From the NCBI GenBank assembly GCA_029258735.1, contig JAPDKD010000103.1:1-41284 (forward strand): 41,284 nt of DNA. The letters are read 5' to 3'. The stretch comes from an archaeon. Lineage in GTDB: Archaea > Thermoproteota > Thermoprotei > Thermofilales > JAPDKD01. A model generated the notes under the pieces. That model did no database searches. It saw nothing but the letters and a program-made list of their open reading frames with translations, and had not been told where the DNA came from. The translations under genes were made by a program, and so were the position numbers. Within the stretch, counting starts at the first letter, position 1. Every line of letters starts with the position of its first letter. Below are positions 7,549-14,605 of the stretch, in pieces.

Positions 7549-9486
7549 ATGGCCTCCCAGACTTCATCAGAAGCAGGGTATCGCAAAGGGCTAACATTGC
7601 CTGTCATAATCTTAATCGTTGTGCTAGGAATCGCAATGTTCTACGTCAACTACAAGATGTGGTGGCACAGAGGAATAACGCTGGAGCCATTCTTCGGCGG
7701 AAGAATCGGCGCGCCCATTTACTTGCCCTTCGGCTTCATATGGTTCCTAGCGGTAATAGCGCTAGTCACGAGAAAAATTTCAGTAGCAGAAATAGTTGTG
7801 CTAGTAGGCTCCCTATACTTTGTCATGGACTCTGGCTTCTTCTCCTTTTTCCTAGAGCCGCTAGTATACTCATACTACGCGCAGACTAATGAGAACATAG
7901 CAAAATTGCTGAACTACGTACCCAGTATTTGGGCGCCGCGGAACCCAGCTCTTGTCGAACAAATATTCACAGGAGGAGGAGCCATACCGGGAGCAATAAT
8001 GCCAAGCCTATTTCTAGCGATGGTAGTAATGTTCTCCTTCCTACTGCTCAACCTCTTCGCAGGACTAGCAATAAAAGAACAGTACATAGAAGTAGAGAAG
8101 CTACCATTCCCAGCAATAATACCAGCAACAGAAGTCCTAAAATATGAGGAAGAAGGCACCCTCCTAAACTTCGCCAAGCAGAAACTCTTCTACATAGGCT
8201 TTCTCATAGGCTTCCTAGTAGCCTTCCAGTCAACAATAAACTACATCTATCCAATATTCCCAACATTCTTCGCTTGGGGACAAATCTACCTAACAGGATG
8301 GCAAGAATTCTGGAAAGGAATTAACCCATCAATCTCGGAGTGGTGGATGTTTGTCCCTGTAGACATGCTAATATTTTACCTAGCACCACTAGACGTATCC
8401 TTAAGCGTAAGTATATGGACGGGCTTCAAAGCACTAATATGGCCATTCATCGCCATTGGTCTCGGTTTCATACAGCCAGGACAAAACCCCAACGCTGGCC
8501 CCGTCAAGCTATTCCACTTCTCCTACTTCTGGGTGCCGTTCGCGCTAGGTCTCTGGGCAATAATCTACCGCTACGACCTCTGGATAGGATACATCAAGAA
8601 ATGCCTAGGCATGGTCAAAGAAGAAGTAGTACCAGGCAAGCTACCCACCAAGATGATAATGTTCGGCCTAGTAGGCAGCTTCCTACTATACCTAATACTA
8701 TTCGCCACCCTTGGCGCCCACGTAGGCTACCTAATACTATTCGAAATACTATGGTTCTTCACGCTAATAGTAATGGCTAGAGTATGGGCAGAAACAGGAC
8801 AATGGCCAGGTTCAGGCGCACCATACGGAGCTGTTTGGATGACCGTATCAGCAGCCCACAGTGCAGGCATACCTAATCCATGGCCTTCACAGACATGGTG
8901 GGCAACCAAAGCTGCCATGAGGCCAACGTATCACCTGCCTCAGGCAACTTACTCCGCATGGGGAGCCGTATCAACGTACAAGCTTGCTTATGATACTAAG
9001 ACCGATGAGAGAGACCTATTAATAGGACAAATAATCGCAATATTTCTAGCCGCCTTCGTGGGACTATACTTAGGACTAAGCATGCTATACGCTGAAGGAG
9101 CAAACAACGTATACACAAAGACATGGTATATAAAAGCACTAGCCGCTAGAGGCATAAAAGCACGCGACATACCAGGTGTAGTAACTCGCGAGGGTGTCCT
9201 GGACTCAACACAGATATCGCACGTAATAGCAGCATTCATCATCGTCGGAGTCCTATGGTTCCTACGCTCAAAGTTTGCATGGTGGTTCTTCACCCCAGTA
9301 GCATTATACTTCTATTCTGGAATGTGGTTCCTCAGCGCCGTTCCAGCCCTAATACTCAAATGGCTTACCATTAAAATATTCGGCACAAAGGCTTACGAGG
9401 AGCACGCTGTTCCATTAGTAATAGGAGCAGTAATAGGCATAAGCTTCGGCGCCTTTGTCTTTGGAAGCATAGCAGCCCTAATTTAA
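7549..9486 (+). CDS. OPT-superfamily-like membrane transporter
   Basis: A 645-residue integral membrane protein with about 14 hydrophobic segments. It shares the layout of its upstream neighbour, including EKLPFP near residue 183. It has a long aromatic stretch in the second half (WAETGQWPGSGAPYG and IPNPWPSQTWW, about residues 415-450) that resembles the large uncharacterised branch of OPT-like transporters found in archaea and bacteria. The two paralogues have diverged strongly outside the motif, which argues for a heteromeric pair or different substrates rather than recent duplication. It has its own promoter and an SD sequence (CGGAGAGG) before the ATG. Function is inferred from family and context only. 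Confidence 0.7.
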   Translation: MASQTSSEAGYRKGLTLPVIILIVVLGIAMFYVNYKMWWHRGITLEPFFGGRIGAPIYLPFGFIWFLAVIALVTRKISVAEIVVLVGSLYFVMDSGFFSFFLEPLVYSYYAQTNENIAKLLNYVPSIWAPRNPALVEQIFTGGGAIPGAIMPSLFLAMVVMFSFLLLNLFAGLAIKEQYIEVEKLPFPAIIPATEVLKYEEEGTLLNFAKQKLFYIGFLIGFLVAFQSTINYIYPIFPTFFAWGQIYLTGWQEFWKGINPSISEWWMFVPVDMLIFYLAPLDVSLSVSIWTGFKALIWPFIAIGLGFIQPGQNPNAGPVKLFHFSYFWVPFALGLWAIIYRYDLWIGYIKKCLGMVKEEVVPGKLPTKMIMFGLVGSFLLYLILFATLGAHVGYLILFEILWFFTLIVMARVWAETGQWPGSGAPYGAVWMTVSAAHSAGIPNPWPSQTWWATKAAMRPTYHLPQATYSAWGAVSTYKLAYDTKTDERDLLIGQIIAIFLAAFVGLYLGLSMLYAEGANNVYTKTWYIKALAARGIKARDIPGVVTREGVLDSTQISHVIAAFIIVGVLWFLRSKFAWWFFTPVALYFYSGMWFLSAVPALILKWLTIKIFGTKAYEEHAVPLVIGAVIGISFGAFVFGSIAALI

Positions 9487-9556
9487 AATTTATTCTAAGG
9501 TTTTTTCCCCCACCTATTCCTATTCTAAAGTTCTTTTTAGCAAAGTTGCTTAAAGC

Positions 9557-9564
9557 TATTTATA
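9557..9564 (+). promoter_or_regulatory. TATA box for the amrS operon
   Basis: TATTTATA lies about 25 nt upstream of the GTG at 9586, so the transcript would be leaderless or nearly so. The preceding T- and C-rich run (9501-9511) after the OPT-like gene could end upstream transcription. Confidence 0.5.
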
Positions 9565-9585
9565 GAGTAAATTAATACCGTAATA

Positions 9586-10641
9586 GTGGGGATATTTTTG
9601 CATGAGGCTTGCTACTACGAAAAAGGAGAAAACAAGATTGTGAAATGTAACTTATGCCCATGGAACTGCGTGTTGCATCCAGGGCAGTATGGTGTCTGTC
9701 AAGCTAGAAAAAACGTTGATGGAGTGCTTTATGCCATGACGTATGGAAAAATAACTGCCATGTGGAACGACCCAATCGAGAAAAAACCGCTTTTTCACTG
9801 GAATCCGGGAAGCTTTACGCTCAGCATAAGCTCTGCTGGCTGCAACTTCAAATGTCCATGGTGTCAAAACTGGGAGATATCACAATTTCCGATAGAAAAA
9901 ATACCCCACGAAGATGTCGAGCCAAAATATGTGGTAGAACTAGCTAAGCGATACAACTCGCCCTCAATATCATATACTTACAATGAACCTCTCATATGGT
10001 ACGAATTTCTAATAGACACAATGAAGCTTGCAAAGAAAGAAGGCTTGCAAAATGTCATAGTTAGTAACGGATATATTAACGAGGATCCGCTAAATGACCT
10101 ATTAAAGTACATAGACGCAGCCAACATCGACATAAAAGCCTTCAAAGAAGAAACATATCGTAAAATAATTAAGGGAAGACTTAATGTAGTACTAAGGAAC
10201 GTCGAAATAATGCATAAAGCTGGAGTACACGTAGAAACCACATACCTAGTAATACCAGGCCTAAACGATTCCATCGAAGAAGTAAAAAACATGGCAAAAT
10301 GGCATATAGAAACACTAGGACCCGACACACCTTTACACTTAAGCCGCTTTTACCCTCAATACAAATACACGCAATCTCCGCCAACACCTATCAAGATCCT
10401 AGAAAAACTAAGAAAAATAGCGCTAAATGAAGGACTAAACTATGTATATTTGGGAAACGCTCCCGGTCACGAGGGCGAAAACACTTACTGTCCAAAATGT
10501 GGCCACCTGCTAATAAAACGATGGGGCTTTTCGATAATACAGTGGAACCTAACTGAGGACATGCGATGCAAGTACTGCGGTGAAAAAATACCTATTAAAG
10601 GCAATTTCTACGGAAAAACCAATCTATCCAAGCTACTATAG
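9586..10641 (+). CDS. amrS: AmmeMemoRadiSam-type radical SAM enzyme (AmrS/PflA-like)
   Basis: A 351-residue radical SAM protein of the PflA-like COG1180 type. The [4Fe-4S] motif CNFKCPWC is at C86/C90/C93. The N-terminal CNLCPWNC...GVC cysteines (21, 24, 28, 38) are characteristic of the AmmeMemoRadiSam subfamily. Two further CxxC pairs near the C-terminus (CPKCG, CKYCG) look like a zinc ribbon. The partners AMMECR1 and Memo are not in this window, and the substrate of the family is unknown to me. A TATA box about 25 nt upstream fits a leaderless start at GTG 9586; TTG 9598 is an alternative. It probably heads an operon with the XPF nuclease 15 bp downstream. Confidence 0.8.
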   Translation: MGIFLHEACYYEKGENKIVKCNLCPWNCVLHPGQYGVCQARKNVDGVLYAMTYGKITAMWNDPIEKKPLFHWNPGSFTLSISSAGCNFKCPWCQNWEISQFPIEKIPHEDVEPKYVVELAKRYNSPSISYTYNEPLIWYEFLIDTMKLAKKEGLQNVIVSNGYINEDPLNDLLKYIDAANIDIKAFKEETYRKIIKGRLNVVLRNVEIMHKAGVHVETTYLVIPGLNDSIEEVKNMAKWHIETLGPDTPLHLSRFYPQYKYTQSPPTPIKILEKLRKIALNEGLNYVYLGNAPGHEGENTYCPKCGHLLIKRWGFSIIQWNLTEDMRCKYCGEKIPIKGNFYGKTNLSKLL

Positions 10642-10656
10642 AATAGGCCGAAGAAA

Positions 10657-11337
10657 ATGGTTAAAATATACGTGGACGACAGAGAAAGGCGAACGCCAGT
10701 ACTAGAAGAGCTAAAACGCCTAGGGGCACAGATAGAAATTAAAAGACTAGAAGTAGCCGACTACGCAACGCCTACCACGGGAATAGAGAGAAAAACAGCC
10801 AATGACTTTCTGTCTTCAATAATTGATAAAAGGCTTTTCGAGCAAGCCAAATACTTGGCACTAGCCTACGAGAAGCCCGTAATAGTAATAGAAGGAAGCA
10901 TAATACGAGCCCTACACTATAGAAAGATAGGCGCGCCACAGGCATTCGGAGCATTAGCAGCGCTGTTAGACATGGGCTTAAACGTTATAACAACAGAAAA
11001 CGCTAAAGAAACCGCTTGGATAATATTTTCAGTCGCAAGACGCGAAGATAGAACCTCAAAAAAACGCTACCTCGAACCTGTAAAAATCAAGGTAAAAAGA
11101 ACCAATAAGTCAGTGCAAAACACGCAGATAAACCTTGTAGCATCTATACCGGGTATCAGCGCAGAACTAGCACATAGAATACTTACTGCATTTAAAACAC
11201 CACGCGCATTCTTCAAAGCATCATCACATGAAATGAAAAAAGTCCCAGGATTAGGGGAAAAGCGAATACGTAAAATCATTGAAATTTTAGATACAGACTA
11301 TACTGCACTCGAAAAATATCTAGAAAAAGAAGAATAA
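10657..11337 (+). CDS. xpf: XPF/Mus81-type structure-specific endonuclease (short archaeal form)
   Basis: A 226-residue protein with an ERCC4 nuclease domain followed by tandem helix-hairpin-helix motifs. The catalytic signature is D35...E44-R45-K46-x3-D50 (IERKTANDF). The HhH motifs are IPGIS (about 165) and VPGLG (about 190). There is no helicase domain, as in Sulfolobus XPF, whereas euryarchaeal Hef carries one. Such enzymes cut 3' flaps and forked DNA as dimers with PCNA. The C-terminus (EKYLEKEE) lacks a clear PCNA-interacting box, which differs from the Sulfolobus protein. It follows amrS by 15 bp and precedes the methyltransferase by 6 bp. Confidence 0.9.
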   Translation: MVKIYVDDRERRTPVLEELKRLGAQIEIKRLEVADYATPTTGIERKTANDFLSSIIDKRLFEQAKYLALAYEKPVIVIEGSIIRALHYRKIGAPQAFGALAALLDMGLNVITTENAKETAWIIFSVARREDRTSKKRYLEPVKIKVKRTNKSVQNTQINLVASIPGISAELAHRILTAFKTPRAFFKASSHEMKKVPGLGEKRIRKIIEILDTDYTALEKYLEKEE

Positions 11338-11343
11338 AGGAAC

Positions 11344-11904
11344 ATGCCGGATGAAGAAATAGAGGTATATCCACCCTCTGAAGATACTTTTATATTAATA
11401 AAAGTAGCTAAAAATATAGTAAAAAAACATAAAATTTTAGAAATTGGAACAGGATCTGGAGTTGTTCTAAGAGAGTTAGCTAAATATTCAAGCCAAGCAA
11501 TAGGTACCGATATATCTTTTGCAGCATGTAAGTTAGCTAAAGAAGAGTGTTCTTCGCTAAGCAATGTAGACATAATATGTTGCGATGCTGCTTCCTGCTT
11601 ACGAGGCGAAATTGTAGATGTCGTCGTATCTAATCCTCCATATTTGCCCTTAGGTGACGGAAATCCCATGTGGGATGGAGGCAGGGAAGGTATAGAGATC
11701 CCGCTTAAATTCGCAAAAAACGCTTATGATGTGCTGAAAGATCGGGGAGTCCTAGTTATTATATTATCATCTCTATCCAATATACGACGCTTTATTACAG
11801 AAGCTGATAAAATGGGGTTAAAGCTAATATATAGCTCAATAGTTCCTATAGGGTTAATGGAACAGCTAGTAACGTTGATAATGAAAAAAGGTGAGCTGGC
11901 ATGA
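11344..11904 (+). CDS. HemK2/Mtq2-type release factor glutamine methyltransferase
   Basis: A 186-residue class I SAM-dependent methyltransferase. Motif I is EIGTGSGVV (33-41) and the substrate motif NPPY is at 97-100. The N-terminal YPPSEDTFIL stretch is typical of archaeal and eukaryotic HemK2/Mtq2, which modifies the GGQ glutamine of release factor e/aRF1 with the Trm112 partner. It is short and lacks the N-terminal helical domain of bacterial PrmC, as expected. Its ATGA overlaps the start of the arginine decarboxylase gene, so the two are translationally coupled. Confidence 0.8.
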   Translation: MPDEEIEVYPPSEDTFILIKVAKNIVKKHKILEIGTGSGVVLRELAKYSSQAIGTDISFAACKLAKEECSSLSNVDIICCDAASCLRGEIVDVVVSNPPYLPLGDGNPMWDGGREGIEIPLKFAKNAYDVLKDRGVLVIILSSLSNIRRFITEADKMGLKLIYSSIVPIGLMEQLVTLIMKKGELA

Positions 11905-12362
11905 CGAGTTTAGTGCCAAGAAAGTATTTTGTTGTGGACGGAGAAGGGTTAAGCGAAACTTCAAAGCTAAATGCTTTTGATAATGCTCTGAGAAATGCAG
12001 GTATAGCGCACCTCAATTTAGTACCAGTGTCATCGATATTACCTCCAGACGCTGAAGAAGTAAGTTATGTACGTCTGCCTACTGGCGCGGTAACTTTCGT
12101 GATAATGGCTCGCCAAGACGGCTGCGGGGGTCAGAGTATTGCCGCGGGATTAGCATGGGGAAAAAGCGAAAAAATGGGCTATGTTGTTGAAGCCCATGGA
12201 ACAAGCGCAAAAGCAGTTGAAGAGAAGCTTAGAAACATTATGAAAGAAGTAGAGAAAGAAGGAGGAATTAAATTTACGAACATAAAAACGAGAGTAAAGG
12301 AGATGAAAATCCCCTCAAACGTCTATGGTTCAGTTGTAGTAGTTCTGGTTTTACTCTTTTAA
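11901..12362 (+). CDS. pdaD: Pyruvoyl-dependent arginine decarboxylase
   Basis: A 153-residue proenzyme that self-cleaves to a beta subunit and a pyruvoyl-bearing alpha subunit, and converts arginine to agmatine for polyamine synthesis. The cleavage site is VSS at residues 43-45 (predicted between S44 and S45) within NLVPVSSILPPDA. The SIAAGLAWG and EAHG stretches are family hallmarks. Length matches the Methanocaldococcus enzyme. Many Crenarchaeota instead use an AdoMetDC-derived arginine decarboxylase, so this form bears on the lineage. It overlaps the methyltransferase gene by 4 nt and is followed by a hairpin. Confidence 0.88.
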   Translation: MTSLVPRKYFVVDGEGLSETSKLNAFDNALRNAGIAHLNLVPVSSILPPDAEEVSYVRLPTGAVTFVIMARQDGCGGQSIAAGLAWGKSEKMGYVVEAHGTSAKAVEEKLRNIMKEVEKEGGIKFTNIKTRVKEMKIPSNVYGSVVVVLVLLF

Positions 12363-12384
12363 TTTCTCTTTTAGACAAGAGAAA
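12363..12384 (+). terminator. Hairpin after pdaD
   Basis: TTTCTCTT and AAGAGAAA form a perfect 8-bp stem with a 6-nt loop, starting at the base after the pdaD stop codon. A role in termination or 3' end stability is inferred. The A/T-rich sequence just behind it (AAAATATACAT) may be the TATA box of the next gene. Confidence 0.4.
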
Positions 12385-12425
12385 AATATACATATGTCAT
12401 TCAACAAAAAAGAAGGGGTAAAACC

Positions 12426-12662
12426 ATGCCCGAAAAGGTAGTTGCGTACGTCCTGCTGAATGTTTCAGGTGGACGAGAATACGAGATAGCCGAGGAAATA
12501 AAGAAAGTTAATGGAGTGACGGAGGCAATAGTGGTTTACGGCGAGTACGACATCGTAGCTAGAATAGAGGCAGACAGCATGGTAATGCTCGACAAAGCTG
12601 TATCCACTTTAAGAAGAATAGAAGGAGTACTAAGAAGCATTACTCTCCTTGGGCTCGGGTAA
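12426..12662 (+). CDS. Stand-alone Lrp/AsnC ligand-binding (RAM) domain
   Basis: A 78-residue protein consisting only of the Lrp/AsnC C-terminal alpha-beta sandwich: AYVLLNVSGG at the first strand, then VNGVTEAIVVYGEYDIVARIEA and the IEGVLRSITLL segment. It lacks the DNA-binding helix-turn-helix, as in the known small archaeal RAM proteins that form oligomers and bind amino acids, sometimes modulating full-length Lrp proteins. A GGGGTA-type ribosome binding site precedes the ATG. Any link to the arginine decarboxylase upstream is only positional. Confidence 0.85.
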   Translation: MPEKVVAYVLLNVSGGREYEIAEEIKKVNGVTEAIVVYGEYDIVARIEADSMVMLDKAVSTLRRIEGVLRSITLLGLG

Positions 12663-12701
12663 AAAATTTTTACTACATATTTCTAGAGCGAGGAATCTGC
12701 T

Positions 12702-13592
12702 TTGTCGAATTCTCGACCGAAAATAACTATTCACCATGCAACGCTTGCATTGCTCGTTTCCTTAATCTCAGCCATATGGAGCTCTCTCCTATTTTACAGC
12801 AATATAGCTGAGTATCTCGAATCGCCGTTTTCTCCCGGTGAAGATGTAGGTTCGACCGCATACAACGTGACATTCTTTCTTCTCCTCATAGTCATCGGAA
12901 GCTTCTTTATCCTAATTATTTACAAATATCGAAGGAGCTTCTTGAAAATTATTTTCCTTGCATCCATTTTTATTACATCTATAAGCATTTTTTACATTTA
13001 TTTTTGGGCTGCTGAGATCATATTACAAGTAAATTTGAGCGAAGACATTATCCTTTTTATGGCGCTCTTTTTGGCTTTCCTCTTTCTAGCACTACTACAA
13101 ACCAAACATGAATACGTGATTGCTACTTCTTTACTATTGTATGGAACAGCGACAGGAGCATTATTTACCTTTTTAATGCCAGCTTGGAGCGTTATAGCAG
13201 TTACGCTAGCTACATCGCTTTTTGACATCTACTCTGTTTTCAAAGGGCCACTAAGCAAGATTATTCCCGGTGAGCGTGGAAGCTTCGAAGAGAGAAGCGA
13301 AAAGTTACCTCCTGAAAAGTTACCCGATGAATTAAAGGTTGCAACGGTACCTTTCCGAGGCATTCATCTAGGCATGGGCGACGTAATATTTTATTCTATG
13401 GCATCCTCTCTATCGTTGGTTAACCCAACAATCAGCATTCTTCGATGGTGTTTAGTATCTGCGGCTCTTTTCCTTGGAGTATATATTACTTTAAAGCTTC
13501 TAGAAAAAAGGCCAGTTCAACCAGCTCTTCCAATCCCAGCTATGCTCAGCATTTTTACTTATTTAATTTTGAGACTGATCTTCCAAATTTAG
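12702..13592 (+). CDS. Presenilin/signal-peptide-peptidase-like intramembrane aspartyl protease
   Basis: A 296-residue protein with about nine transmembrane segments. The two catalytic aspartates are in FDIYSVF (D175, the YD-type motif) and LGMGDV (D227, the GxGD motif), and a PAL motif (QPALP, 274-276) lies in the last membrane segment. This is the complete signature of the archaeal presenilin homologues (A22 family). A hydrophilic loop (about 185-215) separates the catalytic helices. Start TTG 12702 is preceded by a GAGCGAGG ribosome binding site. Substrates are unknown; the family cleaves signal peptide remnants or membrane anchors. Confidence 0.87.
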   Translation: MSNSRPKITIHHATLALLVSLISAIWSSLLFYSNIAEYLESPFSPGEDVGSTAYNVTFFLLLIVIGSFFILIIYKYRRSFLKIIFLASIFITSISIFYIYFWAAEIILQVNLSEDIILFMALFLAFLFLALLQTKHEYVIATSLLLYGTATGALFTFLMPAWSVIAVTLATSLFDIYSVFKGPLSKIIPGERGSFEERSEKLPPEKLPDELKVATVPFRGIHLGMGDVIFYSMASSLSLVNPTISILRWCLVSAALFLGVYITLKLLEKRPVQPALPIPAMLSIFTYLILRLIFQI

Positions 13593-13633
13593 GCTTGATT
13601 TTTAGTCACATCAATAAATTATATTAAATTTTA

Positions 13634-13695
13634 GGGGTCAGCTCGCCCATCACCTATCATCGCAATCTTTCACCAACGCGTTCTTCATCCCCACA
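13634..13695 (-). ncRNA. C/D box sRNA candidate, predicted 16S C1402 guide
   Basis: On the minus strand the order is C box GGGATGA (13691-13685), an 11-nt D' guide, D' box GTGA, C' box GCGATGA (13663-13657), a 15-nt guide, and D box CTGA (13641-13638), followed by CCCC. Length is about 62 nt, standard for archaea. The D guide positions 3-12 from the D box pair with the universally conserved 16S CGCCCGUCAC (E. coli 1400-1409) with one G-U wobble, and the N+5 rule places the methyl on C1402, a site that is 2'-O-methylated in other domains. The flanking terminal stem is weak. It lies directly downstream of hjc; a TATA-like TATAGAT sits upstream within the end of that gene. rRNA sequence is from memory. 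Confidence 0.58.
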
Positions 13696-13718
13696 GAATT
13701 AATCATCTATACTTCGTA

Positions 13719-14135
13719 TTAAGGTTTCCAGGATGACTCATCACTAGATAAAACTATAACGTCGCCTATTTCTAGGCCGTCTTTAATTAGCTTGAAAACC
13801 CATTTTCCCTCTTGGGAAAACCATACTGCTATAACGGCTTCCCTTCTGCTATACTTCTTAAATGGCTCAAGGAACCTTAAAAGCTTCACTATTTGTTCCC
13901 GCTTTACTTTTACCCTCTTCTTAGAAGTACTCTTCACCTCAAACGCGACAATTCTATCTTCAATATTGTTAACTAGGAAGACATCAGGAAACGCCGTTGA
14001 AATCTTTCTAGGTGCTCTGCTACCGCTCACTGGAACTCGGAATACGTAATTTCCCCTTTTCCGTGAAAGTAAAAGCGTTAATCTCCTTTCAGCACTATAG
14101 CCTCTACGTTTACCTTTCACAGGGTTTTTTGTCAT
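13719..14135 (-). CDS. hjc: Holliday junction resolvase Hjc
   Basis: A 138-residue nuclease-fold protein. The catalytic residues of archaeal Hjc are present: E16 (YSAERRL), D51 (FPDVFLV) and E66-x-K68 (FEVKST), with the basic RVPVSGSRAPRK loop between them. It cuts four-way junctions symmetrically as a dimer. Length is close to the usual 120-145. Its start (ATG 14135) lacks a strong ribosome binding site. It is flanked on both sides by C/D box sRNA candidates, one downstream on the same strand and one upstream on the other strand. Confidence 0.88.
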   Translation of the reverse strand: MTKNPVKGKRRGYSAERRLTLLLSRKRGNYVFRVPVSGSRAPRKISTAFPDVFLVNNIEDRIVAFEVKSTSKKRVKVKREQIVKLLRFLEPFKKYSRREAVIAVWFSQEGKWVFKLIKDGLEIGDVIVLSSDESSWKP

Positions 14136-14596
14136 TTCAATCTAACCATCTATAGCGTCATTAAAATAGTATTAAGCCAAAAATAATTAGTGACTCGATG
14201 TTTATTTAGTATCAAGTGAATTGATAACTCGCTTTTAGTTCTCTTTTATACTTACGAGGACCCGCTTATACTACAATTCTCATAAGGTTCGCTTAAACGT
14301 CCACGTATACAGAAAATTATGTTCATAACACTTAAAATCGCGAGTAAATATAGATAGCGGGATGACGAAAGCTATGCCAGCTGATGGATGAATGCAATCC
14401 TGGGGTAGCTGACCGCTCAATTTAGCTCATGTAGTTCTATTACTTCGCTGAGTTAATTATCCGGCAATTATTTATGGTTCAAATAGATGAAGATTAGGTC
14501 AAAAAATCCTTAATTCCCATATAATTCTAGTTAAATTCTCGCAAAGTAAGTTTTTTCTTTAGCAGGTTTAGGTGAGATTTTAGAATAGAAGTTAAG
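14136..14596. other. Intergenic region with C/D sRNA
   Basis: This 460-bp stretch between hjc and the TIP49 gene has no convincing protein gene. It holds the C/D box sRNA candidate at 14356-14417 with a TATA-like AACACTTAAAAT (14327-14338) placed about 22 nt before it. The rest is AT-rich; a T run (14551-14559) lies shortly before the TIP49 gene. Confidence 0.6.
14356..14417 (+). ncRNA. C/D box sRNA candidate, predicted 23S guide near C2441
   Basis: All parts are present: 5-bp terminal stem AGCGG (14356-14360) with CCGCT (14413-14417), C box ATGACGA (14362-14368), D' box CTGA (14381-14384), C' box TGGATGA (14385-14391) and D box CTGA (14409-14412). The extra G between stem and C box gives the 3-nt loop of a kink-turn. 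The D guide (CAATCCTGGGGTAG) complements the conserved 23S CUACCCCAGGG stretch next to the peptidyl transferase centre over 10-11 pairs, and N+5 places the methyl on E. coli-equivalent C2441. A target for the D' guide was not found. Total 62 nt. The rRNA sequence is from memory, so the target is less sure than the RNA itself. Confidence 0.75.
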
Positions 14597-14600
14597 GTGA
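14595..14600 (+). promoter_or_regulatory. Ribosome binding site that sets the TIP49 start
   Basis: AGGTGA lies 5 nt before ATG 14606, whereas the longer frame would begin at the GTG inside this element (14597). The ATG is therefore the better start. Confidence 0.7.
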
Positions 14601-14605
14601 AATAC

